From assembly GCF_008298035.1 (NCBI RefSeq), contig NZ_CP042910.1, forward strand, positions 7,626,001 through 7,690,000: a stretch of DNA of 64,000 nt. The letters are read 5' to 3'. Numbering within the stretch: the stretch's first letter is position 1; each line of letters opens with the position of its first letter. The notes beneath the pieces were generated by a model. The model was not told the origin of the DNA, did not search any database, and saw nothing but the letters and a program-made list of their open reading frames with translations. Shown in pieces: positions 55,984 to 64,000 of this stretch. Source of the stretch: Gimesia maris (lineage in GTDB: Bacteria; Planctomycetota; Planctomycetia; Planctomycetales; Planctomycetaceae). A program made the position numbers and the translations under genes.

Positions 55984-56594
55984 TTCGCTTTTCCGATCAA
56001 CGGTCGAATTTTCCACTGCATATCGGCCACCGACTGGTGAATAGAATTGCTCTTGTCCCCGCTGCGCCGATCGCGATGCTTCGTACCTGCGTCGCGCGCG
56101 TGTCCACTTTACATTCACTGCTCTTCTTACTCCTGTGATAAGATCAGCACTATTAAACCCGCTCGTTTCAGCCACACTTTGAAAACGACTGACAAAAATG
56201 TGACTTTTTTCGCTGCGGGTCAACACACAACACCACAGGATCGCAACGTACCACAACAGGATCACCCTGGTATCGGTTCTGTTTGGAAACAGATCGCCAT
56301 ACAGGCACCGCATTACCACCTGGTGCACTGCTGCACGATCACTTGACATAACCGGAAACTGTCTGCCTTTCCTATGGAACACCATCTCGAAACCTCCCTG
56401 TTTATTGAATTCTGCAAACTCGATTCCAGACATCATACGCGCCGGTCACAGGCACGCGCAGCTAAACATTTCTCACCTGTGTCACTTGGCTTTGCAGCAG
56501 AATCCTCAAAAAAACAAACTTAAATAATTCAATTTGATTTTTCTCTGCTCCCACAGACAGCTAAGATAAATCAAACGGAAATCAATCTCTCAAA
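55984..56594. other. Long intergenic region, no supported gene
   Basis: About 610 bp between two plus-strand genes. A minus-strand frame passes through it as the start of a 736-codon antisense frame, which I reject. An isolated TTGACA hexamer is at 56343-56348, with no well-spaced -10 box. The last 80 bp are AT-rich and probably hold the promoter for the next gene. Confidence 0.4.
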
Positions 56595-57941
56595 ATGAAT
56601 AATACTGACCCACCCCAAGGAACCTCTTCTGTGAATCCAACATGTCTGCTCAATCGTCGTTCGCTGCTGATGCTGCTCGCTGTCACACCTCTGCTCGTCT
56701 GCTCCTTTTCACAGGCCGCGGAATCCAATCAGAAAACCATCCTGATGCGATCCGGCTGGCAAACCGTCAATATCGGCGACATCGGCCATACCCCCGGCAC
56801 ACTTCGTTATCTGGAAACATATCTGCCCGATGTCAAAATCATCCTCTGGCTGCATAAAACAACCCCCGAAATTACCGCGATGCTTCAACAGCGGTTCCCC
56901 AAAGTTCAGATCGTGCAGGGCAAACTCAACGCCCGCGGCAAAGCCAACAACCCGGAATTCCAGCAAGCCTTCGACGAAGCCGACCTCTTTCTCTACAACT
57001 CGGGCATGCACTTCAACCAGTTCTGGCCACCACCAAACTACATCATCGAAGCCTGTACTGTCACAAAGAAACCTCTCGTCCTTTACGGCCAATCCTTCGA
57101 CGGCTTTGCTCCGGAAGACGAAGCGAAAATGAGCGAACTGCTCTCCCGCGCCGCCGCCATCTACACTCGCGATGTTGAATCCTTCTACTACCTGCGCAAG
57201 ATCGGCGTCACTGCGCCGTCCCTCGCCTTCGGTCCTGACGGCTGTTTCGGCATTGATGTCCGCGATGATGCCAAAGCCAGCGACTGGCTCAAAGCCCATG
57301 ACCTGAAACCCAAAGAATTCATCACTGTCACGCTCCGCAGCAACACCCCCAAAATCGGTGCCAAAAAGAGCACGTCGATGAATCCCGCTAACCCCAGCAA
57401 AGAGGACCTCGCCCAGAACGAACTCTGGACGAAGAAACTCCGCGAAGTTATCACCGACTGGGTCCGCAAGACTGGCAAGAAAGTTCTGCTGGCCCCCGAA
57501 GTCGATAAAGAAATCGTGCACGCGCAGCAGATGATCCTCGACAAATTGCCTGCAGACGTCAAACCCTACGTCGTGAATCGCGATCCTTTCTGGAACGTCG
57601 ACGAAGCCGCTTCGACTTATGCCCAGGCCATCGCCGTCGTCTCGATGGAACCCCACTCCTGCATTATCTCCCTGGCGATGGGCACTCCCACCATGCACCT
57701 GGCCAGTCCGCGTCACGGCCTCAAACGCTGGATGTTCCGCGACATCGGCCTGTCAGAATGGCTGTTCGACATCGACGCCGACCCGGCTGACCAGTTCACC
57801 CGCGCCCTGTTAAAAATCGACGCCAAACCCGAACTGGCCCAATCCAAAGTCAACCGCGCCATGCACACCGTCAACACAAGGTCCAAAGAAATGATGGGCG
57901 AAATCAAAGAGATCCTCGACCAGCAGAAATCTGCGGATTAA
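56595..57941 (+). CDS. Exported polysaccharide pyruvyltransferase-like protein
   Basis: A 448-residue protein with a hydrophobic N-terminal signal that includes RRSLLMLLAVTPLL (Tat- or Sec-like, about 20-45). The body follows the polysaccharide pyruvyl transferase pattern: NIGDIGHTPGTLRYLE, DLFLYNSGMHF, YGQSF, YTRDVESFYYLRKIGV and SMEPHSCIISLAMGTPTMH. Known relatives add ketal pyruvate to exopolysaccharide sugars in the cytoplasm; an exported version is odd and may be a glycan-binding or altered enzyme. Codon use is C-ending, as in its upstream neighbour. Confidence 0.75.
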   Translation: MNNTDPPQGTSSVNPTCLLNRRSLLMLLAVTPLLVCSFSQAAESNQKTILMRSGWQTVNIGDIGHTPGTLRYLETYLPDVKIILWLHKTTPEITAMLQQRFPKVQIVQGKLNARGKANNPEFQQAFDEADLFLYNSGMHFNQFWPPPNYIIEACTVTKKPLVLYGQSFDGFAPEDEAKMSELLSRAAAIYTRDVESFYYLRKIGVTAPSLAFGPDGCFGIDVRDDAKASDWLKAHDLKPKEFITVTLRSNTPKIGAKKSTSMNPANPSKEDLAQNELWTKKLREVITDWVRKTGKKVLLAPEVDKEIVHAQQMILDKLPADVKPYVVNRDPFWNVDEAASTYAQAIAVVSMEPHSCIISLAMGTPTMHLASPRHGLKRWMFRDIGLSEWLFDIDADPADQFTRALLKIDAKPELAQSKVNRAMHTVNTRSKEMMGEIKEILDQQKSAD

Positions 57942-58118
57942 CTCGGATCGAGTGAGAGATACGTCGGTCTGGTTTAGACTACAACTTTTCTACCACGAAA
58001 ATCACGAACAGACACCGAAGCATCACGTATGTGATCGCTAAGATTGGGATGGCCCCGAATGCAATTCGGGGTTGTCGCAGACAAACGGAAGCTATAATCA
58101 GAACGAGACAAATTCCTA

Positions 58119-59159
58119 TTATTCTTTAAAAATAATAGTAGGAAATTGCTGCGTTCTAGACAGCTTGGGTAAAAACTCATGAAGACGAGTATACCCTGCA
58201 TCGGTGATTTTTGTACTCTCCCAATTGAGATAAGCCAGGCTTTTAAGCCCCTGCAGATGAACCAGTCCAGCGTCGCTGGTATTGGTATATCGAATGTCTA
58301 ATTCATGCAGTTCTTTCAGTTTTCCCAGATAAACAAGTCCCTGATCACTGATTTGAGTGTCGGCGAGTGTGAGCTTTTTCAGATTACGGCACTCCGACAA
58401 ATGCACCAGCCCCGCATCAGTTACCTCGGCATCAAGGAGATCGAGGGTTTCCAGTTTGGGGAGCTCCTTTAAATAAATCAATCCCCGATCACTTACCTGT
58501 GTTGCATCAAGGTACAGGGTCTGCAGATTAAGCATTCCTTTCAAGTGAATCAGACCGGCATCACTGATTTTTGTTTCACTTAAATTCAGGTATGTCAGTT
58601 CTGTGAGATCTTTTAAATAACTCAACCCGACATCAGTCACATCGGTTTCCCAGAGCCTGAGCACTTTCAGTTTCCGAAGATCCCTTAGATGATACAGACC
58701 AGCATCGCCGATTGAGGTTCTTTCGAGTATGAGTGCTTCCAGATTGTAGAGTCCCTGAAAATATGACATATCAGAATCCGTGATCAGGGAACTACTGAAA
58801 TCCAGGATTTTCAGGCTTTTCAATTGAGCGATCGCGGCAAGATCTGCTTCGGTGAATTCATAGTCGTCACCATATCCAACACTGCTGATCCAGGTAACGT
58901 TGTGGAATGAGGCACGGATTCCATCTCCCGCACTGTATTGAATCCAGGTCTGCCAGGAAACTGGCAGCCTACTCATTAGCCAGCTCGGATCATCTTTTAG
59001 CATAAAATGTTTGTTCGATTTCAACTTTTGAATTGCACGCGTATTTTGTATTCCTGACACGACAAACCACGTCAGACTCAGCAGAACAGCCAGTGCGATC
59101 GACCGCCTGCTCCAGAGAAACAGTTTCATGTATTTCTTTTTTCGTTCTCGCTGTTGCAT
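58119..59159 (-). CDS. Membrane-anchored leucine-rich-repeat protein
   Basis: A 346-residue protein. One N-terminal TM (about 12-30), a short spacer, then about ten repeats of a 24-residue LRR (pattern L-xx-L-x-x-L-x-L-xx-T-x-I-S/T-D-A/x-G-L-x-x-L) up to the C-terminus. This 'DAGL' type is found in bacteria and F-box LRRs and makes protein-protein contact surfaces. Likely faces the periplasm. The ATG at 59159 with AGGGAG eight bases upstream is preferred to a GTG at 59189. It is a paralogue of the gene at 61477-63099. Confidence 0.85.
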   Translation of the reverse strand: MQQRERKKKYMKLFLWSRRSIALAVLLSLTWFVVSGIQNTRAIQKLKSNKHFMLKDDPSWLMSRLPVSWQTWIQYSAGDGIRASFHNVTWISSVGYGDDYEFTEADLAAIAQLKSLKILDFSSSLITDSDMSYFQGLYNLEALILERTSIGDAGLYHLRDLRKLKVLRLWETDVTDVGLSYLKDLTELTYLNLSETKISDAGLIHLKGMLNLQTLYLDATQVSDRGLIYLKELPKLETLDLLDAEVTDAGLVHLSECRNLKKLTLADTQISDQGLVYLGKLKELHELDIRYTNTSDAGLVHLQGLKSLAYLNWESTKITDAGYTRLHEFLPKLSRTQQFPTIIFKE

Positions 59160-59211
59160 CAACCATGCTCCCTTTGATGAATGGCACACGGAGACTTAGT
59201 AGAAATGCCCC

Positions 59212-60375
59212 TCAAACACAGCCTCCCCGCTCTTCAAGGAATTTCACAATCTTCCACTTCTCACTCTGGCGAGCGTAGAACACGGGTGTCTGTTCCTGGT
59301 TATCCCGGGCGTTCAATTCTGCGCCCCATTGCAGCAGTAACTCAATCACTTTCACACCGTTGTTGCGGTCAGCTGCCAGATGTAAAACAGTCCGACCATC
59401 TGCGATCCGGGACGCTACATCTGCACCACGATCCAACAACCACATAGTGGCCTGCACATCTTCGTGCCGGGCCTGACCATGCAGCAGATTCAGTCCGTCT
59501 ACATACTCATCGTTCACATCGACTCCGTTTGCCAGCAGAAGATCACCGATATGAGAGAACTCATCGTCCTGGCGCTTCATCGACCGCAGAACATCAAACA
59601 GCAGTCGCGCATCTCCCACATTGGCACCTCGGTCGAGCAGGTATTCCGCCAGCTGCACATTGCCGCCGCCGGTCGCGGCCACTGCGAACGGCGTACTGTG
59701 TAGAAGAAACGGGTACTCGGCATCAATCTCTGCACCTGCTTCCAGTAACAGAACCGCGATGGCCATCAGGCTGTCCCGCATCGCTTCATCATTTATCCAG
59801 AGCCGCGAACCAGCACAGTAATGCAGGGCTGTTTTCCCTACCGCATCCACTTTCCCTGCCAGCGCTGAATTTCGATGCAGACGACTGCGCACTCCCGTAT
59901 GATCCCCGGATGCCGCCGTGGTAAAAATGTCCGCCTTCGCTCCATACTCTTTGAGTTTTTCTACATAAGCAGTCGTATCCTTAGTCGCAGCCAGACAGAG
60001 CAGGGGACCATACTCACAACAGGCGTCTGGCTCCGCACCCGCAGAGAGCAAAAGATCGCAGACTGTCAGCAGCCGCGCTGCTTTTCGCGGTCCATGCGAA
60101 TCAATGGCGAGTGACAGCAACGCATTCAACTGCGGCGGAGACAACCCGGGCAGAGATTTTCGCACAACCTGCAGGTCACCCTTTTTCGTCGCCGCGATGA
60201 GCTGTGCCCGTAATGAATCCGGTTTCTCCCGATCACGTTTGGCAGCACTCCGCCGCTCCGCATTCACACACGCCCGACAGCGGGCCGCCAGCCCGTCTGG
60301 ACTCGCAGCACTCCCGTTAAAATGTGACGCCGCTTTCGTCTCTCCGCACTTGTTACATGTCTTCATTTCCGTCAT
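59212..60375 (-). CDS. Ankyrin-repeat protein with N-terminal zinc ribbon
   Basis: A 387-residue protein. The N-terminus has a CNKCGETKAASHF and CRACVNAERR zinc knuckle pair, followed by about nine ankyrin-like repeats (LLLEAGAEIDAEYPF, LLDRGANVGDA, LHLAADRNN, LLLQWGAELNARDN). Ankyrin repeats bind partner proteins. There is no signal peptide, so it is cytoplasmic. The start is placed at ATG 60375 (next in-frame ATG 60366); the GTG at 60393 is less likely. It lies between the two LRR genes. Codon use is C-ending. Confidence 0.85.
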   Translation of the reverse strand: MTEMKTCNKCGETKAASHFNGSAASPDGLAARCRACVNAERRSAAKRDREKPDSLRAQLIAATKKGDLQVVRKSLPGLSPPQLNALLSLAIDSHGPRKAARLLTVCDLLLSAGAEPDACCEYGPLLCLAATKDTTAYVEKLKEYGAKADIFTTAASGDHTGVRSRLHRNSALAGKVDAVGKTALHYCAGSRLWINDEAMRDSLMAIAVLLLEAGAEIDAEYPFLLHSTPFAVAATGGGNVQLAEYLLDRGANVGDARLLFDVLRSMKRQDDEFSHIGDLLLANGVDVNDEYVDGLNLLHGQARHEDVQATMWLLDRGADVASRIADGRTVLHLAADRNNGVKVIELLLQWGAELNARDNQEQTPVFYARQSEKWKIVKFLEERGGCV

Positions 60376-60717
60376 GAATCTCTCAGGCCTCACTTGCTGT
60401 TGTTACTGCAAAGTCCAGCGGTTGAATCACCCAACCGTTCTGCACAACAGATCCCATGAATACAACCAGCCCCAGCAAGAGAACTCCCATCATCCCCCGC
60501 CACCCCCAGCGCCAGCGCCCGCGAAGTTTTTGTATCGGTTCTGTTTGATTCATATTGTCGCACTACAGCAGGCTGTAAAAATGCTCTCGCTCAAGCTTTC
60601 ACGTATTTAATCAGCCCCCTATAGTTATAATTAACCCCGCTGTGAATAACACGATTATTTTCCGATCGTATTGATACTCAACCACTGACACACTTGATAA
60701 ACCCTTTGAGAGAAACA
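60376..60717. other. Divergent intergenic region
   Basis: About 340 bp between the ankyrin gene (minus) and the hydrolase gene (plus). It has a C-rich stretch near 60480-60530 and an AT-rich part at 60600-60660 that probably holds the promoters. No gene or repeat seen. Confidence 0.4.
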
Positions 60718-61413
60718 ATGAAAGAAACCTTGATTCTGATTCCCGGCCTGGGAAGTACTGAAGTCACCTGGCAGCATCAGAGGCAACACCTGGGAGATCT
60801 GCTGGACGTTCAGATCCTCGTGATGGACCAGGCAAAGCACAGAGCCGAATTAGTCGAAACCCTGCTCAGCCAGGCACCCGAGCGATTCCATCTGGCGGGA
60901 CACTCCTTCGGCGGCTGGCTGGCCCAGGCGGTCGCCGCGACAGCTCCCGAGCGGGTCTCGAAACTGATGCTGCTCAATACGTACGCCAGACACAACCCGG
61001 AACACATCGGCCTGCTCGAACTGTTTAAAGAGAACCTGCACCAGGGGCTGCTCGGCGAAACACTGGATGCCAACCTGCCGAACATTATTTTTCCGGGTCG
61101 CCTGGAAGACGATGAACTCGTGCAGCCCATTCAGAAAATGTTGAAAGGCTTTTCTCCCGCCAGCTATGAACACCAGGTACAGGCCATGATCGATGACTAC
61201 GCCACTGAAGATCTGCTGCCAAAGATATCCTGCCCGACGCTGGTCGTCCACGCACGTGAGGACAACACCTTTCCCAGTGCAGAACTGGAATTCATCGCTG
61301 ACCAGATCCCCGCCGCCCAATTCACCATCATCGAAGAGTGCGGCCACATGTCCCCCCTGGAACGCCCTCAGGCCATCACTGCCCTGATGCGACTCTGGTT
61401 CGGAGGAGAATAG
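60718..61413 (+). CDS. Alpha/beta hydrolase
   Basis: A 231-residue hydrolase. LILIPGLGSTEVTW carries the oxyanion region, LAGHSFGGWLAQ the nucleophile Ser in G-x-S-x-G, and the later VHAREDN Asp and GHMSPLE His complete the triad. Likely an esterase or hydrolase of small substrates. It starts at ATG 60718; a TTG at 60694 is in frame. It is divergent from the ankyrin gene and convergent with the second LRR gene. Confidence 0.85.
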   Translation: MKETLILIPGLGSTEVTWQHQRQHLGDLLDVQILVMDQAKHRAELVETLLSQAPERFHLAGHSFGGWLAQAVAATAPERVSKLMLLNTYARHNPEHIGLLELFKENLHQGLLGETLDANLPNIIFPGRLEDDELVQPIQKMLKGFSPASYEHQVQAMIDDYATEDLLPKISCPTLVVHAREDNTFPSAELEFIADQIPAAQFTIIEECGHMSPLERPQAITALMRLWFGGE

Positions 61414-61476
61414 AGATGACTCAAGACAGGTCTCCGTGTGCCATCTGTCAGTTTGTGTCAGCAAACTGGACACAGT

Positions 61477-63099
61477 CTAATCAGACAAATCCGGTAGCGA
61501 CTGGCGGAGATCATTGATACCGGCTTCCGTGATCTGTGTTTCCTCATACTGTAAGAATTGCAGTTTTGTGAGGCCTTTCAGGTGTTTCAACCCGGCATCA
61601 CTGACCGCGGTTTTATCGAGTTCCAGTTGTTCCAGTTCATTTAGTCCCTGCAAATGAATAAGTCCGGCATCTGTGATTCGTGTCCCTTCCAGGTCCAGCA
61701 CCTTGAGCCCTGCCAGATGACTCAAGTGCACCAGACCGGCATCCGAAATGCTGGTCTCTTGAAGATCCAGTTTCTTCAGATTTGTCAGTCCACTCAAATG
61801 AACAAGTCCTTGATCGGTGATCGGGGTCGCAAATAACCCCAGTGAATCCAGGCTTCCCAGTTCCGCGACAGCAATCAGCCCTTGATCATTCATTTTTGAA
61901 TAGCCCATATCCAAATACTGCAGCATCGATAAATTTTTCAATGATGATAGCCCAACGCCTGATAAATTTGTGCTTCGCAGATAAAGTGATTCAAGATTCT
62001 GTAACCGACTCAAGTGTATCAGGCCGTCATCACTCACTGCAGTATCGCTCAGATCGAGCGATTTCAGGCTGGTCAGCTCCTGCAAATGAATGAGCCCTGT
62101 ATCACTGATCGATGTATTACCAAGATCAAGACTCTGCAGTTTTTGAAGTTTTGCCAGATGCACAAGCCCCGCATCACTCACACGCGAACCGTCCAATCTC
62201 AGACTGGTCAGATTCAAAAGTCCTTTCAAATGCGCGACACCTTTGTCACTGATGTTTTCTCGCGCAAATTCCAGAGACTCCAGTTTTTTCAGATCCTGCA
62301 AATGAGCCAGTCCTACGTCGCTGATTTCGGCTCCAAACAGGGAGAGTTTTTTCAGATGCTTCAATTTTCCAATATGTTTCAGGCCGGCGTCCCTGATTTG
62401 AGGACGTGGCTCGTTTTCAGATTCCCCATCATTCCATCCCACGAAATTATTATTGTAGTTATCAAGATCAAGCTCTTCTAAATGATTTAGATGTTTGAGA
62501 TATACCAGTCCGGTACCATCAAGTTGCGTGCCCTCAAGCTCGAGAACACGCAATTCACTCAGCCCTCGCAGATGCGCCAGTCCGGCATCGCTGATTGCGG
62601 TATTATTCAGGTTGAGCTTCTGTAGATTTTTCAGCGCACCTACGTATTTCAAATCAGAATCAGTGATTGTAGTGCCTCTCAAACTCAACAATTCCAGGTT
62701 CTGGAGACCAGTAATATGCTTCCGTCCCCCTTCTTCGATTGTGGTGATTAAGAGGTGAATAGATTTCAGATTTTTGAGTTGACTGATCGCAATGAAATCT
62801 TCTTCGCTAAGCTCACCAAACTCGAAATCCAATTCGACAGCAGTCATAAATCCCAAGAATTTCTCTTCACCGAAAATGTCATACAACCGATATTGCCATT
62901 CGAGAGGCACATTACGCATTAAAATACCTTCTTCGGTGTAAACGTTGATGTACCTCTCTTCCAACTGTCGAATCATCCGTGCGTTTTGAACGGTTGTTAC
63001 GACTAACAAACTCAGTCCCACGATGGACAGAAATAAAATCGTTCGCCATACCCAGCGCAGGCGACCGGGTGGTTTCTGAGTTAGTTCTGGGGAGGGCAT
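61477..63099 (-). CDS. Membrane-anchored leucine-rich-repeat protein, larger paralogue
   Basis: A 540-residue protein. Residues 1-20 are Pro-rich and basic, one TM (about 17-37) follows, then about 17-18 LRR units of 24 residues with the same DAGLxHL core as the 58 kb gene, and one irregular longer unit (about residue 215-235, DNYNNNFVGWNDGES). The spacing suggests repeat gain by slippage or duplication. Expected to form an extended periplasmic solenoid that binds partner proteins. It sits next to the small HEAT-like gene on the same strand. Confidence 0.88.
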   Translation of the reverse strand: MPSPELTQKPPGRLRWVWRTILFLSIVGLSLLVVTTVQNARMIRQLEERYINVYTEEGILMRNVPLEWQYRLYDIFGEEKFLGFMTAVELDFEFGELSEEDFIAISQLKNLKSIHLLITTIEEGGRKHITGLQNLELLSLRGTTITDSDLKYVGALKNLQKLNLNNTAISDAGLAHLRGLSELRVLELEGTQLDGTGLVYLKHLNHLEELDLDNYNNNFVGWNDGESENEPRPQIRDAGLKHIGKLKHLKKLSLFGAEISDVGLAHLQDLKKLESLEFARENISDKGVAHLKGLLNLTSLRLDGSRVSDAGLVHLAKLQKLQSLDLGNTSISDTGLIHLQELTSLKSLDLSDTAVSDDGLIHLSRLQNLESLYLRSTNLSGVGLSSLKNLSMLQYLDMGYSKMNDQGLIAVAELGSLDSLGLFATPITDQGLVHLSGLTNLKKLDLQETSISDAGLVHLSHLAGLKVLDLEGTRITDAGLIHLQGLNELEQLELDKTAVSDAGLKHLKGLTKLQFLQYEETQITEAGINDLRQSLPDLSD

Positions 63100-63225
63100 G
63101 ACTGATGTCTCTGGAATCGGTTGCTGGATAGTGGAGATTTGAAAGCTCGCGACTGCAATCTAGCATGCCGGTATTGTACCGGCAAGAAGGAGTGCGCAGG
63201 ATAAAACGGTTAAAGCATCACGTTC

Positions 63226-64000
63226 TTATTTTTCAGGTGTTGCACAATACTTTTTGAGCTCCATGATTGCTTCGTCTCTGCGTTTGAAAGACCACTCAGT
63301 ATCGAACCAGATTTTATCGATCTTATAACTGAGTACATCCGCGGCACGATCACAGACTCGCATCGGTGATTCATAGCCTTCGATCTGTCGCTGATCATCG
63401 AGCAAAGAGCAAATCAGATCGATGTCTATGGGACTTCCATAATTCATTATGTCGCACAAACGTCCGAGACGCTGAGCACTTTTTGTCGTCTCACGAAACT
63501 CCTTAAAGAACTCTTTACTACGATGGGGGATTTTCATGTTGATCACATACAGGATGTTCCCAACATGATTTGATTTCTCGGGCAAGCTGGCGAGAATTAT
63601 TTTCGCATTCCTGAAAATTGGTGGGGGCACTGGTTGTACCAGGCCAAAGACTGCCACTCTGAAATAATCGGGATTTGCAGTTGTCCGGGCGATTTCCTGT
63701 AACCGGTCCTGAACGCCCTTTGCTCGGGACACGCTGATCGATTTCAGATATTCCAGTTGTAATTCACTGTTTTCGAGTTTAGTAAAATCGATGTTGTTCA
63801 GTTGATCGACTAAAAAGTTCGTATAGTCGCCGCGTTTAGCCAGCGCCAACAGACAGGCGGGTGCAATCGCTTTTTCTTTGGGATCGGCAAGAAAAATCCG
63901 GTGGAGTGCCTCGCTTACCTGTTTATTTTTGTCATACGTCAGCGATCTGATAAAACTGGCCCGTTCGCCTACCGAGACAGCGGGCATGAGGGGCCTGTCA
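63226..64000 (-). CDS. HEAT-like helical repeat protein (5' end possibly outside window)
   Basis: At least 253 residues of helical repeat (RASFIRSLTYDKNKQVSEALHRIF, ACLLALAKRGDYTNFLVDQL and on), with no signal visible. The frame stays open from the ATG at 63987 to the window edge, so the true start may lie beyond. It ends 127 bp before the LRR gene start. It looks like an ARM/HEAT scaffold. Function unknown. Confidence 0.6.
   Translation of the reverse strand, partial: DRPLMPAVSVGERASFIRSLTYDKNKQVSEALHRIFLADPKEKAIAPACLLALAKRGDYTNFLVDQLNNIDFTKLENSELQLEYLKSISVSRAKGVQDRLQEIARTTANPDYFRVAVFGLVQPVPPPIFRNAKIILASLPEKSNHVGNILYVINMKIPHRSKEFFKEFRETTKSAQRLGRLCDIMNYGSPIDIDLICSLLDDQRQIEGYESPMRVCDRAADVLSYKIDKIWFDTEWSFKRRDEAIMELKKYCATPEK

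Noticed and set aside
56343..56372. TTGACA as a possible sigma-70 promoter
   Set aside because: No -10 hexamer at 16-18 bp spacing.
54226..56436. 736-codon open frame on the minus strand
   Set aside because: It lies opposite the sigma-54 activator, whose motifs are clear. The frame is rich in Phe/Gly/Asp/Val as expected from the complement of C-ending codons.
56709..57716. 335-codon open frame on the minus strand
   Set aside because: Antisense shadow of the pyruvyltransferase-like gene; same codon-bias cause.
60850..61473. 207-codon minus-strand frame opposite the alpha/beta hydrolase
   Set aside because: The plus-strand hydrolase has a complete catalytic pattern; the reverse frame has none.

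Overview
The window reads as chromosomal DNA from a planctomycete, most likely a marine Planctomycetaceae member of the Gimesia (formerly Planctomyces) type. This rests on gene content: an exported formylglycine-type sulfatase, a SEC-C/TPR protein, two membrane-anchored leucine-rich-repeat proteins of the 'DAGLxHL' kind, a divergent Nramp-like transporter, two bacterial enhancer-binding-protein-like regulators, HEAT-repeat lipoproteins and moderate GC. The assignment comes from recognising protein families by eye; no search was run.

Layout. 1-5.5 kb: a partial secreted or surface protein, a zinc-ribbon protein, a membrane-anchored protein with a possible RNase-like C-terminal domain, then a sulfatase and a transaldolase-like aldolase divergent from a glucosamine-6-phosphate deaminase homologue and a PIG-L deacetylase (an apparent amino-sugar or sulfated-glycan block). 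5.5-10.5 kb: a tightly packed, one-strand accessory operon that looks phage-derived. It contains a holin-like protein, a phospholipase A2-like protein, a three-TM protein, a secreted trypsin-like protease, three small proteins, a zinc-ribbon protein, a ParB-like protein and an ABC-ATPase fused to a GNAT domain. No capsid, tail, terminase or integrase gene is visible. A strong intrinsic terminator at 10496-10529 ends the unit upstream of it. 10.5-12.4 kb: a small Zn protein, a CheY-like receiver and an excisionase-like HTH protein.

12.8-27.4 kb is mostly housekeeping: polysaccharide deacetylase, Nramp-like transporter, parallel beta-helix protein, cysteine synthase plus a cystathionine gamma-synthase/lyase family enzyme, SEC-C/TPR protein, RibD, threonine synthase (apparently initiated at ATT) and an M24 peptidase. 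27.7-36 kb: a membrane-fusion protein divergent from a three-gene sugar operon (HPS/KGPDC-like decarboxylase, zinc dehydrogenase, TIM-barrel isomerase), a HEAT lipoprotein, gamma-glutamyltransferase and MtaB. 37-50 kb: thymidylate kinase, a COG2509 flavoprotein, a DUF374 acyltransferase, a degenerate enhancer-binding protein, a PfkB kinase, a solitary NuoN-like membrane protein, an MDR reductase, Nudix, TrpC and a CPBP protease.

50-64 kb: a DUF900 lipoprotein hydrolase, a methyltransferase, a 1035-residue membrane sigma-54 activator, a pyruvyltransferase-like protein, two LRR proteins flanking an ankyrin-repeat protein and an alpha/beta hydrolase, and a HEAT-like partial gene. Genes from about 52.9 to 58 kb and 59.2 to 61.4 kb prefer C-ending codons, which creates very long antisense open frames that are not genes.

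The best candidate for an undescribed system is the 5549-10405 operon: a ParB plus ABC-GNAT pair that could be a Mom-like DNA modification module, linked to exported hydrolases and membrane proteins.
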